Counted from the first letter of the stretch, positions 7,801-14,148 are shown. The stretch: DNA of 14,159 nt from Magnetococcales bacterium (GCA_015229095.1 JADGCE010000066.1:1-14159), one strand, 5' to 3'. Translations and numbers: made by a program. Notes: generated by a model from the sequence alone, not told the origin.

Positions 7801-7836
7801 CGGTTTTTCGCGCCGGTCGGTTGCGCGCAAAAACCG
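7801..7836 (-). promoter_or_regulatory. 13-bp hairpin followed by a T-rich tract in the mazG leader
   Basis: CGGTTTTT (7801-7808) pairs with AAAAACCG (7829-7836). Five more GC pairs (7809-7813 with 7823-7827) follow after a single bulged C at 7828, closing a 9-nt loop. On the - strand the hairpin is followed within three bases by AAATTTTT (7798-7791), so it resembles an intrinsic terminator or attenuator pointing towards mazG. Confidence 0.45.
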
Positions 7837-7968
7837 CCTCGTCACAGGGTAGATTGTGCCGTTGCACGACCGGGCAGGATGCAAAATCTGCCTTGTTTTA
7901 ATGAATGTTACCGCGCCCTGTCCCGTCTATCTGTTGATAAAAGAATCAAATTCACATGATTTTTTCTG

Positions 7969-7985
7969 TGGCATGGGTGTTGCTT
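7969..7985 (+). promoter_or_regulatory. sigma-54 (-24/-12) promoter of the flagellar cluster
   Basis: TGGCATGGGTGTTGCTT (7969-7985) matches the RpoN consensus TGGCACG-N4-TTGC with one mismatch and has the exact GG-N10-GC spacing. The start of transcription is predicted near 7995, about 33 nt before the flgF ATG at 8028. Sigma-54 control of hook-basal body genes is known in many proteobacteria (for example Vibrio, Pseudomonas and Caulobacter) and needs an enhancer-binding activator, which is not encoded in this window. Confidence 0.75.
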
Positions 7986-8027
7986 CCTATTGGGATGTGT
8001 TCGGATTTTTTGCAGGAGGTTTTTTCC

Positions 8028-8831
8028 ATGGATAGCGGATTGTTTGCGGCGGTCAACGGGGCTTTGCGTGCAGAGATGCGCCTGGATGTGCTGGCCAACA
8101 ATCTGGCCAACAGCAGTACAACCGGCTACAAAGAGAGCGAAATCACCTTTGACTCCTACATGACCAAGCCGGGACCGCAGCAGTTTCCCCTGCCGGACGG
8201 CAACTTTATGGGATTGCATGGACCCAACAGCATTCCTTTCCCCTTCAGCAATCCGGCAACCAACGCCTACAGCGTCACCTATCCGCGGGCCGACGGCACC
8301 CACACCAATCTGGCTCAGGGCGGGGTTGTCAGAACGAACAATCCGCTGGATGTGGCCATGGACGGGCAGGGTTTTTTTGTACTGAATACGCCTGAAGGGC
8401 GGCGTTATACGCGGGACGGAGCCTTTACCGTCAACCCCCAGGGAGAGCTGGTCTCCAAAAGCGGCTTTCCCGTCATGGGCAGCGGTGGGGCCGGGTTGAC
8501 CGTGGGGGATGGTCGCATTGAAATCGGTCCGGATGGCACCATCGCCACCGCCAACGGCACGGTCGGTCGGTTGATGCGGGTGGGTCTGCCGGCAGAGAGT
8601 CTGGAAAAAGCCGGTGCCAACCTTTTCAAGGCGCCTGTGGAGAGGGAAATTCCCATGGAGAATGCCCAGGGGGGATTTTTGCAGGGCTTTCTGGAGCAAT
8701 CCAATGCCAACGTCGTGCGGGGCATGACGCAAATGATCGAAGTCAATCGGGCTTTTGAGGTCTATATGCAGATGATCAAGGCCCTGGATGGTCTGGATGG
8801 GCAGGCGGTGCAGATTGGGCGTCTGAACTAG
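8028..8831 (+). CDS. flgF: flagellar proximal rod protein FlgF
   Basis: The product is 267 residues, close to the usual FlgF length. The N-terminus has the rod/hook family motif LDVLANNLANSSTTGYK (about 20-36). A middle segment GFFVLNTPEGRRYTRDGAF is typical of FlgE/F/G proteins, and the C-terminal helix VNRAFEVYMQMIKALDG ends the protein. It is exported by the flagellar type III apparatus and assembles into the rod in the periplasm, so it has no Sec signal. The frame is open from 7956, but the ATG at 8028 follows AGGAGGT (8014-8020) with a 7-nt gap and gives the correct family start. It is the first gene after the sigma-54 promoter. FlgG follows 69 bp later. FlgF and FlgG are similar, but the ISNN..NV variant and shorter middle region distinguish the next gene as FlgG. 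Confidence 0.93.
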   Translation: MDSGLFAAVNGALRAEMRLDVLANNLANSSTTGYKESEITFDSYMTKPGPQQFPLPDGNFMGLHGPNSIPFPFSNPATNAYSVTYPRADGTHTNLAQGGVVRTNNPLDVAMDGQGFFVLNTPEGRRYTRDGAFTVNPQGELVSKSGFPVMGSGGAGLTVGDGRIEIGPDGTIATANGTVGRLMRVGLPAESLEKAGANLFKAPVEREIPMENAQGGFLQGFLEQSNANVVRGMTQMIEVNRAFEVYMQMIKALDGLDGQAVQIGRLN

Positions 8832-8856
8832 ATGGCTCTACTTTAAAACGGATTGC

Positions 8857-8874
8857 CATGGCCAGTCGGCCATG
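8857..8874. repeat. short 7-bp hairpin between flgF and flgG
   Basis: CATGGCC (8857-8863) and GGCCATG (8868-8874) form a perfect 7-bp stem with a 4-nt loop in the 69-bp flgF-flgG gap, just upstream of the flgG ribosome binding site. It could affect mRNA processing or translation. No T tract follows, so it is not an obvious terminator. Confidence 0.4.
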
Positions 8875-8900
8875 ATGGACTACTGGGGAGAAAGAACCAC

Positions 8901-9704
8901 ATGATTCGCTCACTTTGGACAGCCGCCACGGGCATGCAGGCGCAACAGTTGAATATTGACGTGATTTCCAACAATCTGGCCAACGTCAACACCTCTGGAT
9001 TCAAATATTCGCGGGCCTCGTTTCAGGATTTGCTCTACGCCAATCTGCGCCCCGCAGGCAGTGAAACGGCGCAAACCGGCACGCAAATTCCCGCCGGCAT
9101 CCAGTTGGGCCATGGTGTCAAGGCGGTGGCCGTCACCAAGGAGTTCACCCAGGGCAGTGCCATCCCCACCAGTGAAGATCCCTTCAACGTCGACCTCTTT
9201 ATCAGCGGCCAGGGCTTTTTCCAGATCGAAAGACCTGACGGTACGATTGCCTATACCCGCGACGGCCATTTTACCATCAACAAGGATGGGGATATTGTCA
9301 CGGCGGACGGCTATGGCCTGGTGGGTGGCAAGAGCGTGAAGCAGACCGGGGATCTGGGTGTCATGATCGAATCTTCCGGTGTGGTGAAGAGGATTGATTC
9401 CAGCAATTTGCAAACCCAGGTGTCACAGATCGCCCTGGCCAATTTTGTCAATCCTTCCGGCCTGACGGCGATCGGTAACAACCTGTTCATGGAGAGTGTT
9501 GCTTCCGGCACCCCCATTACGGGCAATCCCGATGAGGCCAACGGTTTTGGCAGCCTCAAGCAGCATGTGGTGGAGCAGTCCAACGTCAACATGGTCAGCG
9601 AAATGGTGGATATGATTGCCACCCAGCGTGCCTACGAAATTGGCACCAAGTCGATCCAAACCGCCGATTCCATGCTGGGTCTTGTGGCCAACCTGAAGCG
9701 TTAG
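8901..9704 (+). CDS. flgG: flagellar distal rod protein FlgG
   Basis: The product is 267 residues, near the usual length of about 260. It begins MIRSLWTAATGMQAQQ, which is characteristic of FlgG, followed by the family motif NIDVISNNLANVNTSGFK (about 18-35). The centre has GQGFFQIERPDGTIAYTRDG, and the C-terminus has EQSNVNMVSEMVDMIATQRAY and IQTADSML, both FlgG signatures. It forms the distal rod that passes through the P and L rings and carries the hook. The frame opens at 8853, but the ATG at 8901 with GGGGAG (8885-8890) gives the right N-terminus. The stop at 9702-9704 is only two bases from the flgA ATG, implying translational coupling. Confidence 0.97.
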   Translation: MIRSLWTAATGMQAQQLNIDVISNNLANVNTSGFKYSRASFQDLLYANLRPAGSETAQTGTQIPAGIQLGHGVKAVAVTKEFTQGSAIPTSEDPFNVDLFISGQGFFQIERPDGTIAYTRDGHFTINKDGDIVTADGYGLVGGKSVKQTGDLGVMIESSGVVKRIDSSNLQTQVSQIALANFVNPSGLTAIGNNLFMESVASGTPITGNPDEANGFGSLKQHVVEQSNVNMVSEMVDMIATQRAYEIGTKSIQTADSMLGLVANLKR

Positions 9705-9706
9705 TC

Positions 9707-10414
9707 ATGAAACGCCTCCTGGCATGGGGCCTGGGATTGTTATGGGGAGTGGTTTGCGCCGCCGGTTGGGCGCAAACCGTGACCCACAGCACGGTGGAGC
9801 AGGTAGTGGAGATGCGGTTGCACGCCCTTCTGGAAGAGCTGGGCACTGGTCTGTTTGTGACCGCTCTCTCCGCGCCCACCGATCTCAAGTTGCCCGACGG
9901 AGAGATCTCCTGGGAGTTGGGGGGCGGCCTGGAAGGGTGGCAGGCCGGTCGCCATACCCTGCCCGTCACAGTCTCTGTGGAGGGGGCCAGGGCAGCCAGG
10001 ATTCAGGTGGCCGTTACCGTGAAACAGCGTGTGCAGGTTCCGGTGCTGTTGCGGGATTATAAACGGGGTGAGCTGGTCGAGGCCGGGGATGTGCAGCTCC
10101 GTGAGTGGGAGTTGTCGGCTCCCCTCTCCGGTCGGTTGCGCAATCCTGAGGATGCGGTGGGCAAAGCGGTGAACCGGGATGTGCGCACGGGGCAGGTTCT
10201 CCTGGAAAAATGGTTGGAAGAACCGGTGGTGGTCAAGCGGGGGGATCGTGTCCGGGTGACCTTGATCCGGGGGGGGTTGAAGATAGAGACATCCGGGGTG
10301 GCGATGCAGCCGGGTCGGATCGGGGAGCATATCTCCCTGCGCAATACCGAGAGCAAGTCGCTGTATGAGGCACAAATTATCGCACCGGGACAGGCGCAGG
10401 TGCGCTCCTGGTAA
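9707..10414 (+). CDS. flgA: flagellar P-ring assembly chaperone FlgA
   Basis: The product is 235 residues. An N-terminal Sec signal peptide is visible (residues 1 to about 22, KR then a hydrophobic core, with a cleavage site near AGWA|Q). The C-terminal half carries the SAF-like domain of FlgA: VQVPVLLRDYKRGELVEAGDV with the following ...NPEDAVGKAVNRDVRTGQVL, then the conserved VKRGDRVRV segment. FlgA acts in the periplasm as a chaperone for FlgI during P-ring assembly. The start ATG is two bases after the flgG stop and has no clear Shine-Dalgarno, so it likely depends on coupling. In this order, flgA sits before its partner flgI with flgH between. Length and domain order are normal for proteobacterial FlgA. 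Confidence 0.93.
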   Translation: MKRLLAWGLGLLWGVVCAAGWAQTVTHSTVEQVVEMRLHALLEELGTGLFVTALSAPTDLKLPDGEISWELGGGLEGWQAGRHTLPVTVSVEGARAARIQVAVTVKQRVQVPVLLRDYKRGELVEAGDVQLREWELSAPLSGRLRNPEDAVGKAVNRDVRTGQVLLEKWLEEPVVVKRGDRVRVTLIRGGLKIETSGVAMQPGRIGEHISLRNTESKSLYEAQIIAPGQAQVRSW

Positions 10415-10435
10415 AACGGAAAAAGGGGACAGAGG

Positions 10436-11176
10436 ATGGGTCGACACGATGCGGTTGCGCAGTGCGGGCAGGGTGATGCCGGTCAGAAGGGTTGGGGGGT
10501 TGCCATGCTGCTGTTGTTGGCCGTTGCGCTCAGCGGTTGCGGGATGACCCGGGCGGCGGCGCGTCCTCCGGCCCCTATCGCCGTCGTGCAACCGATGCCA
10601 CCGGAAAATATGTCACCAAGGAAGGGCTCCATCTGGCAGACCTCGGATCGCAATACCCTCTTTCTGGACAATAAAGCCAGAAATGTGGGGGATATTGTCA
10701 CCGTTCGGATCGTCGAGACCTCCAATGCGAAAAAGCAGGCCAAGACGGATATGACCCGCAGCGGCAACAACTCCTTTGGCTTGACGGGTGTGTTGAGTCC
10801 GGCGGGTCTCTTTGGCGCCAAGCTGCCCGGCGATACGGGTGCCGCCCTGAATGGCGGACTGACCAATGGCAACACCTTCGCCGGAGACGGCAAGACGGAG
10901 CGCAACAGCCTGCTGAAGGCGGTGGTCTCCTGTGTGGTCACCGAAATTTTGGCCAATGGCAATCTGCGCGTCGAAGGGCGTCAGGATATTACGGTCAATA
11001 ACGAAAATCAGTTCATCCTCCTCTCCGGGGTGATCCGTCCCGAGGATATTACCCCGCAAAATTCGGTCTCCTCTTCGCAGATGGCGGACGCCCGCATCGA
11101 ATACAGTGGTGAAGGGGATGTCAATGATCAACAGCGCAGTTCCTGGCTGAGCCGCATCTTTTCCACCGTAAACTGA
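10436..11176 (+). CDS. flgH: flagellar L-ring lipoprotein FlgH (start uncertain)
   Basis: The product is 246 residues as read. A lipobox ALSGC places the lipid-modified Cys at residue 35, leaving a mature protein of about 212 residues, normal for FlgH. Diagnostic segments are GSIWQ (about 63), the ...ARNVGDIVTVRIVE block, NTFAGDGKTER, NGNLRVEGRQDI and the C-terminal SSSQMADARIEYSGEGDVN. It forms the L ring in the outer membrane around the rod. AGGGG at 10424-10428 supports the ATG at 10436, but the resulting n-region is long and poor in positive charge for a signal peptide. In the other frame, ATG 10449 encodes an arginine-rich segment that would join the hydrophobic core if the G tract at 10494-10499 had one more G (see findings). 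The flgI ATG follows nine bases after the stop. Confidence 0.93.
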   Translation: MGRHDAVAQCGQGDAGQKGWGVAMLLLLAVALSGCGMTRAAARPPAPIAVVQPMPPENMSPRKGSIWQTSDRNTLFLDNKARNVGDIVTVRIVETSNAKKQAKTDMTRSGNNSFGLTGVLSPAGLFGAKLPGDTGAALNGGLTNGNTFAGDGKTERNSLLKAVVSCVVTEILANGNLRVEGRQDITVNNENQFILLSGVIRPEDITPQNSVSSSQMADARIEYSGEGDVNDQQRSSWLSRIFSTVN

Positions 11177-11185
11177 GTCTGAGTC

Positions 11186-12292
11186 ATGACCCCGATCAAG
11201 GCGTTTTCTGTTGTATCCTGTACTCTGGCCCTGCTGGTGCTGGCGGGGGTGGATGTGGCCCATGCCGCCCGTCTGAAAGATGTGGTGGATGTGGAGGGGG
11301 TGCGGGGCAATCCGTTGACCGGATTCGGCATGGTGGTGGGTTTGAACGGGACCGGCGATTCCAGCGTCAGCTTTACCGGTCAATCTCTGGCGATGATGCT
11401 GGAGCGGATGGGTATTTCCACGGATCCCCAGAAGATCAAAGCCAAAAATATTGCCTCGGTGATGGTGACGGCAACCTTGCCTCCCTTTGCCCGGCAGGGG
11501 GGCAAGCTGGACGTGACCATCTCCTCCCTGGGGGATGCCAAAAATCTCCAGGGGGGCACCCTGGTCCTGACCCCATTGAAGGGCGCGGATGGCAAAATCT
11601 ATGCGGTGGCCCAGGGGGCGGTCTCCATCGGCGGCTTTGCAGCCGAAGGGGTGGCACAGTCGGTGCAGAAAAATCATCCCACCGTGGCCCGCATCGCCGG
11701 GGGCGCGACCATCGAACGGGAGGTCAATTTTGAACTGAACCAGGAGTACCAATTGCAATTGGCCCTGCGCAACCCCGATTTTACCACCGCCAACCGGGTG
11801 GTCAAATCCATCAACAATCTGTTCGGGGAACCCCTGGCCTCTGCCCGGGATTCCGGCACCATCCAGTTGACCGTCCCGGCCAGCTATCAGGGCAAGGTGG
11901 TGGATTTTGTCTCCCGCCTGGAAAATTTGCAGGTGGATCCCGACCAGACGGCCAAGGTGGTGATCAACGAACGCACAGGCACCATCGTCATGGGTGAAAA
12001 TGTGCGGGTTTCCACCGTCGCTCTGGCCCATGGAGGCCTGAGCATCAAAATTACCGAATCGCCCCAGGTCAGCCAGCCCAACAGTCGCGGTGGCGCGACC
12101 ACCGTGACGCCCAAGACCACGGTGGATGCCAAGGAGGCGGAGGGTAAAGTGCTGGAGATGGAGGCGGGGGTTACTCTGGGTGAGTTGGTGCGTGGCTTGA
12201 ACGCCATCGGTGTCACCCCTCGTGACCTCATTGCCATTCTGCAATCCATCAAAGCCGCCGGGGCCCTGCAGGCCGAGTTGGAGGTCATGTGA
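11186..12292 (+). CDS. flgI: flagellar P-ring protein FlgI
   Basis: The product is 368 residues, the usual FlgI length. A Sec signal peptide ends near residue 27 (DVAHA|ARLKDV), and the mature protein starts with the family hallmark ARLKDVVDVEGVRGNPLTGF-like block (28-47) and GLNGTGDSS. Further signatures are MVTATLPPFARQGGKLDV, SSLGDAKNLQGGTLVLTPL, and the C-terminal VTLGELVRGLNAIGVTPRD followed by ILQSIKAAGALQAELEVM. Exported FlgI subunits form the P ring in the peptidoglycan layer with FlgA's help. The stop overlaps the GTG start of flgJ by four bases, which supports translational coupling. No oddities in length or motifs are visible. Confidence 0.98.
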   Translation: MTPIKAFSVVSCTLALLVLAGVDVAHAARLKDVVDVEGVRGNPLTGFGMVVGLNGTGDSSVSFTGQSLAMMLERMGISTDPQKIKAKNIASVMVTATLPPFARQGGKLDVTISSLGDAKNLQGGTLVLTPLKGADGKIYAVAQGAVSIGGFAAEGVAQSVQKNHPTVARIAGGATIEREVNFELNQEYQLQLALRNPDFTTANRVVKSINNLFGEPLASARDSGTIQLTVPASYQGKVVDFVSRLENLQVDPDQTAKVVINERTGTIVMGENVRVSTVALAHGGLSIKITESPQVSQPNSRGGATTVTPKTTVDAKEAEGKVLEMEAGVTLGELVRGLNAIGVTPRDLIAILQSIKAAGALQAELEVM

Positions 12293-12714
12293 GCGATATT
12301 CCACCTGTTTCAGGATCTGTGCCCGTTCCGCCGACGACCCTTTCCCCCCAGGAAAACAAGCGTCTGCAGGCCACCGCTGCCGAATTTGAGTCCCTGTTCA
12401 TCAAACAGATGCTGGGTGCCATGCGCAAAACGGTGCCCAAGAGCCAGGGCAATGAGGGGGCATTTCTCAGAGAAAGCGAAGGTGAAAAAATATTCCGTGA
12501 CTTGCTGGATGGTGAGTATGCTAAAGTGATGAGCCAGAGAAAAAACGGCCTCGGCATGAAGGAGGCTTTGTTGAAGTATCTGGCGAATCAGAGCGGAGCA
12601 ACAAACCGTGACCCTCAAGCCGAGGTGGCGCGCCTGCAGTCCCAATCCAACACGCTGAACCTGTTCAATCAACAGACCAACAGGGCCTCTGTACCAGGGG
12701 GCGGAGAGGAGTAG
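12289..12714 (+). CDS. flgJ: single-domain FlgJ-type rod-binding protein
   Basis: The product is 141 residues and corresponds only to the N-terminal rod-binding (Rod-bind) domain of FlgJ: EFESLFIKQMLGAMRKTVPK (about 33-52), then FLRESEGEKIFRDLLDGEY and GLGMKEALLKYL. The C-terminal glucosaminidase domain of E. coli/Salmonella FlgJ is absent, as is common in alphaproteobacteria and other lineages, where a separate lytic enzyme opens the peptidoglycan. The start is GTG (12289), overlapping the flgI stop as GTGA, with GGAGGT (12280-12285) only three bases upstream; an in-frame ATG occurs only within the domain. Residues after about 105 are polar and probably disordered. It acts as a rod scaffold/cap in the periplasm. 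Function is inferred from family and position. Confidence 0.9.
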   Translation: MSDIPPVSGSVPVPPTTLSPQENKRLQATAAEFESLFIKQMLGAMRKTVPKSQGNEGAFLRESEGEKIFRDLLDGEYAKVMSQRKNGLGMKEALLKYLANQSGATNRDPQAEVARLQSQSNTLNLFNQQTNRASVPGGGEE

Positions 12715-12740
12715 GGAGGAGCGGCGAGGCCTGCCTAGCG

Positions 12741-12787
12741 CAGGAAGTAGGGTGGTGCCGGTGCTCTCCGCTTCACACTACTGCCTG
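12741..12787 (+). promoter_or_regulatory. imperfect 14-position hairpin just upstream of the flgM ribosome binding site
   Basis: Bases 12741-12754 pair with 12774-12787: CAGG/CCTG and AGTAG/CTACT match exactly, then GTG/CAC, with two isolated mismatches (12745 with 12783, and 12751 with 12777). The loop is 19 nt. It sits in the 93-bp flgJ-flgM gap, and the flgM Shine-Dalgarno AAGGA (12791-12795) begins three bases after it. No T tract follows. It may separate expression of flgM from the structural genes or act as a processing site; a sigma-28 promoter was not recognised here. Confidence 0.45.
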
Positions 12788-12807
12788 AAAAAGGAATCCA
12801 TCCCGTC

Positions 12808-13119
12808 ATGGTTACCAGGATCAAAAGCGTCACCGTTGGCAAGTTGGGCAGAATTGCCGGACAGCGCGCCCCCAAGAGCGGCACCGATTCTGCTGCAGCG
12901 ACCTCCTCTGCCGTTCGCAGCGATGATGTGGTCTTCTCTGCGGATGCCCGTGCCATTGGCAGGGCCGATGAGGTGGTCGCCCAGGCGCCCGATGTGAGGA
13001 TGGAGTTGGTGGGACCGATTCGTGAGGCACTGATGGCAGGGCGCTACCAGGTTTCCAGCCTGGATGTGGCGGACAAAATTTTGCGCCAGGTGCTCATGGA
13101 CCGCAAAAAGGCGTTGTAA
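12808..13119 (+). CDS. flgM: anti-sigma-28 factor FlgM
   Basis: The product is 103 residues, the FlgM size. The C-terminal half has the family pattern: DDVVFSADARAI (about 39-50), then VRMELVGPIREALMAGRYQV (63-82) and SLDVADKILRQVL (84-96). The N-terminal half is polar and rich in Ala, Ser and Thr, consistent with the disordered N-terminus of FlgM. It binds the flagellar sigma factor FliA in the cytoplasm and is secreted through the completed hook-basal body, releasing late gene transcription. The ATG at 12808 follows AAGGA (12791-12795) with a somewhat long 12-nt gap. Its presence implies a sigma-28 tier after the sigma-54 tier. Identification rests on C-terminal motif pattern and on neighbours flgJ and flgN. 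Confidence 0.88.
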   Translation: MVTRIKSVTVGKLGRIAGQRAPKSGTDSAAATSSAVRSDDVVFSADARAIGRADEVVAQAPDVRMELVGPIREALMAGRYQVSSLDVADKILRQVLMDRKKAL

Positions 13120-13159
13120 CCGAGGGAGAGACCGGCCTTGATCGTCGTTGTTTCGGGTA

Positions 13160-13235
13160 GTGGGGGGCTTTGCCCCCAACCCCACCAGGGGCGTTGCCCC
13201 TGGACCCCACCAGGGGGATAATCCCCCTGGACCCC
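13160..13235 (+). repeat. array of three 25-nt hairpin units between flgM and flgN
   Basis: Three degenerate tandem units have a period of about 25 nt (13160-13184, 13185-13209, 13210-13235). Each is a GC-rich hairpin with a 3-nt loop followed by an ACCCC linker. Stems are GGGGGC/GCCCCC (13163-13168 with 13172-13177), CCAGGGGC/GCCCCTGG (13185-13192 with 13196-13203) and CCAGGGGGA/TCCCCCTGG (13210-13218 with 13222-13230). Units two and three differ by compensating changes in the stem, so pairing rather than sequence is kept. Similar GC-rich hairpin arrays occur as dispersed intergenic repeats in many GC-rich proteobacteria. Here it may act on mRNA stability or termination between flgM and flgN. 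Confidence 0.8.
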
Positions 13236-13325
13236 TGATAACAGTGTTAGAAAAAGGGTAGGGGGGCGGTTCTCTGCCCGATGATCCAGGCCGACCACCC
13301 GCATGATGGCAAGTCGGAGTGCATG

Positions 13326-13844
13326 ATGGCCGATTCCGAAAAAACCCTCCTCGATGGGGATCTGGACCAGTTGCGGCAAATATTGGAACCGCTGGAACAG
13401 CAGTTTGCCCAGTTGCAGGTGGCCCTGCTCCGGGAGCAGGAGTTGCTGCGCAAGCGCGATGTGGATGGCCTGGAGGCCCTTTCCAGGCAAATTGCCGAGC
13501 AGATGAACAAAATTCGTGCCATCGACCAGTTGCGGCAGCGGGTGACCTCGCAGTTGGGCAGGCGGTTGGGCCTGCGCCCGGAGGGGCTGAGTCTGGAGGT
13601 GCTGGACAGGGCGTTGGGGGGCAATACCGGGCTGCAGGATCTGCGCAAACGCTTGCGCTACAGCATTCAGAAGGCCGACGCGACCAATCGGGAAAATCAG
13701 GCCATTTTCACCGGGGTCTTGGCCGCTACCGAGTCGATACTCTCCGCTTTGCAGGGGGGCACGGCGAGTCCGACGGCCTCCTACAATCGTTTGGGAACCC
13801 GGCGGACCAACTCCCGGTTCCATCTGTTGTCCAGGCAGTTGTGA
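13326..13844 (+). CDS. flgN: FlgN-type flagellar export chaperone (probable)
   Basis: The product is 172 residues from the ATG at 13326. It is almost entirely helical: a long amphipathic coiled-coil region from about residue 10 to 145, with heptad-like leucines (LRQILEPLEQQFAQLQVALL, then REQELLRKRDVDGLEALSRQ), as in the FlgN family, which keeps hook-filament junction proteins FlgK and FlgL ready for export in the cytoplasm. FlgN is poorly conserved in sequence, so the call depends on size, helical pattern (L...E..LL...D...L), and position between flgM and csrA. Three starts are possible: 13281, 13323 and 13326. GGAG at 13316-13319 fits 13326 best (6-nt gap). The C-terminus after about 150 is polar and may be disordered. 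It could instead be another flagellar coiled-coil protein. Confidence 0.72.
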   Translation: MADSEKTLLDGDLDQLRQILEPLEQQFAQLQVALLREQELLRKRDVDGLEALSRQIAEQMNKIRAIDQLRQRVTSQLGRRLGLRPEGLSLEVLDRALGGNTGLQDLRKRLRYSIQKADATNRENQAIFTGVLAATESILSALQGGTASPTASYNRLGTRRTNSRFHLLSRQL

Positions 13845-13868
13845 TTGTCAAGCCAGTCAGAGTGATAT

Positions 13869-13901
13869 CGGTTTTGCGCGGTGCAGACCGGTTTTGTGTG
13901 G
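13869..13901 (+). repeat. 13-nt direct repeat, 20-nt period, in the csrA leader
   Basis: CGGTTTTGCGCGG (13869-13881) recurs as CGGTTTTGTGTGG (13889-13901), 11 of 13 bases identical, exactly 20 bases later, in the 67-bp flgN-csrA gap. Two copies about two helical turns apart could be protein sites on DNA, or repeated RNA elements. No function is known to me. Confidence 0.45.
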
Positions 13902-13910
13902 GGGAATCGG
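13888..13910 (+). promoter_or_regulatory. hairpin over the csrA ribosome binding site, possible CsrA autoregulation
   Basis: CCGGTT (13888-13893) can pair with AATCGG (13905-13910) through five Watson-Crick pairs and one G-U. The 11-nt loop ends in GGGGG (13900-13904), which is the Shine-Dalgarno region, and a GGA triplet (13903-13905) lies at the loop-stem junction. CsrA is known to bind GGA in hairpin loops near ribosome binding sites, including its own. The csrA ATG is two bases after the stem. Confidence 0.35.
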
Positions 13911-13911
13911 C

Positions 13912-14148
13912 ATGTTAATTTTGACACGGCGTATCGGTGAGAGTCTGACGATTGGGGAGGAGATTAAAATCACCCTGCTGGGCATCAAAGGCAATCAGGT
14001 GCGTATCGGCATCGATGCGCCCCGGGATGTGGAGGTCCATCGGGAGGAAATTTACGACAAAATCAAGCGGGAAACCCGCAAAGCCAACCTGAAAACCTCC
14101 GACGCCGTGTTGGAACAGGCCTCCCGCATTCTCTCTGGCAACCAGTAA
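13912..14148 (+). CDS. csrA: carbon storage/motility regulator CsrA
   Basis: The product is 78 residues, about 17 longer than E. coli CsrA because of a C-terminal helical tail. The N-terminal 60 residues follow the family closely: MLILTRRIGESLTIG at the start, then GIKGNQVRIGIDAPRDVEVH and REEIY. The RNA-contact residues L4 and R44 are present. CsrA is a dimeric RNA-binding protein that binds GGA motifs and changes translation or stability of target mRNAs, including flagellin mRNA in many bacteria. The frame extends to a TTG at 13894, but the ATG at 13912 gives the exact family start and follows GGGGGA. Placement after flgN is typical of flagellar clusters in which CsrA controls filament synthesis. 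FliW, its usual antagonist in some lineages, is not in this window. Confidence 0.97.
   Translation: MLILTRRIGESLTIGEEIKITLLGIKGNQVRIGIDAPRDVEVHREEIYDKIKRETRKANLKTSDAVLEQASRILSGNQ

Larger units (their letters stand above)
7710..8027. other. divergent intergenic region between mazG and flgF
   Basis: This 318-bp stretch has no supported gene. The mazG side contains two inverted repeats (7747-7782 and 7801-7836) that would lie in the mazG leader. The flgF side contains a -24/-12 promoter (7969-7985) and a strong ribosome binding site AGGAGGT (8014-8020). A convincing -10/-35 promoter for mazG was not found. A short imperfect repeat, GGCAG...CTGCC, lies near 7873-7892. Confidence 0.7.

Noticed and set aside
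10613..12304. A 563-codon open frame on the - strand opposite flgH and flgI
   Set aside because: It is antisense to two certain flagellar genes; its length reflects GC-rich third positions, not coding.
13160..13235. Possible CRISPR array
   Set aside because: The units are contiguous hairpins without variable spacers, only three copies, and no cas genes are nearby.
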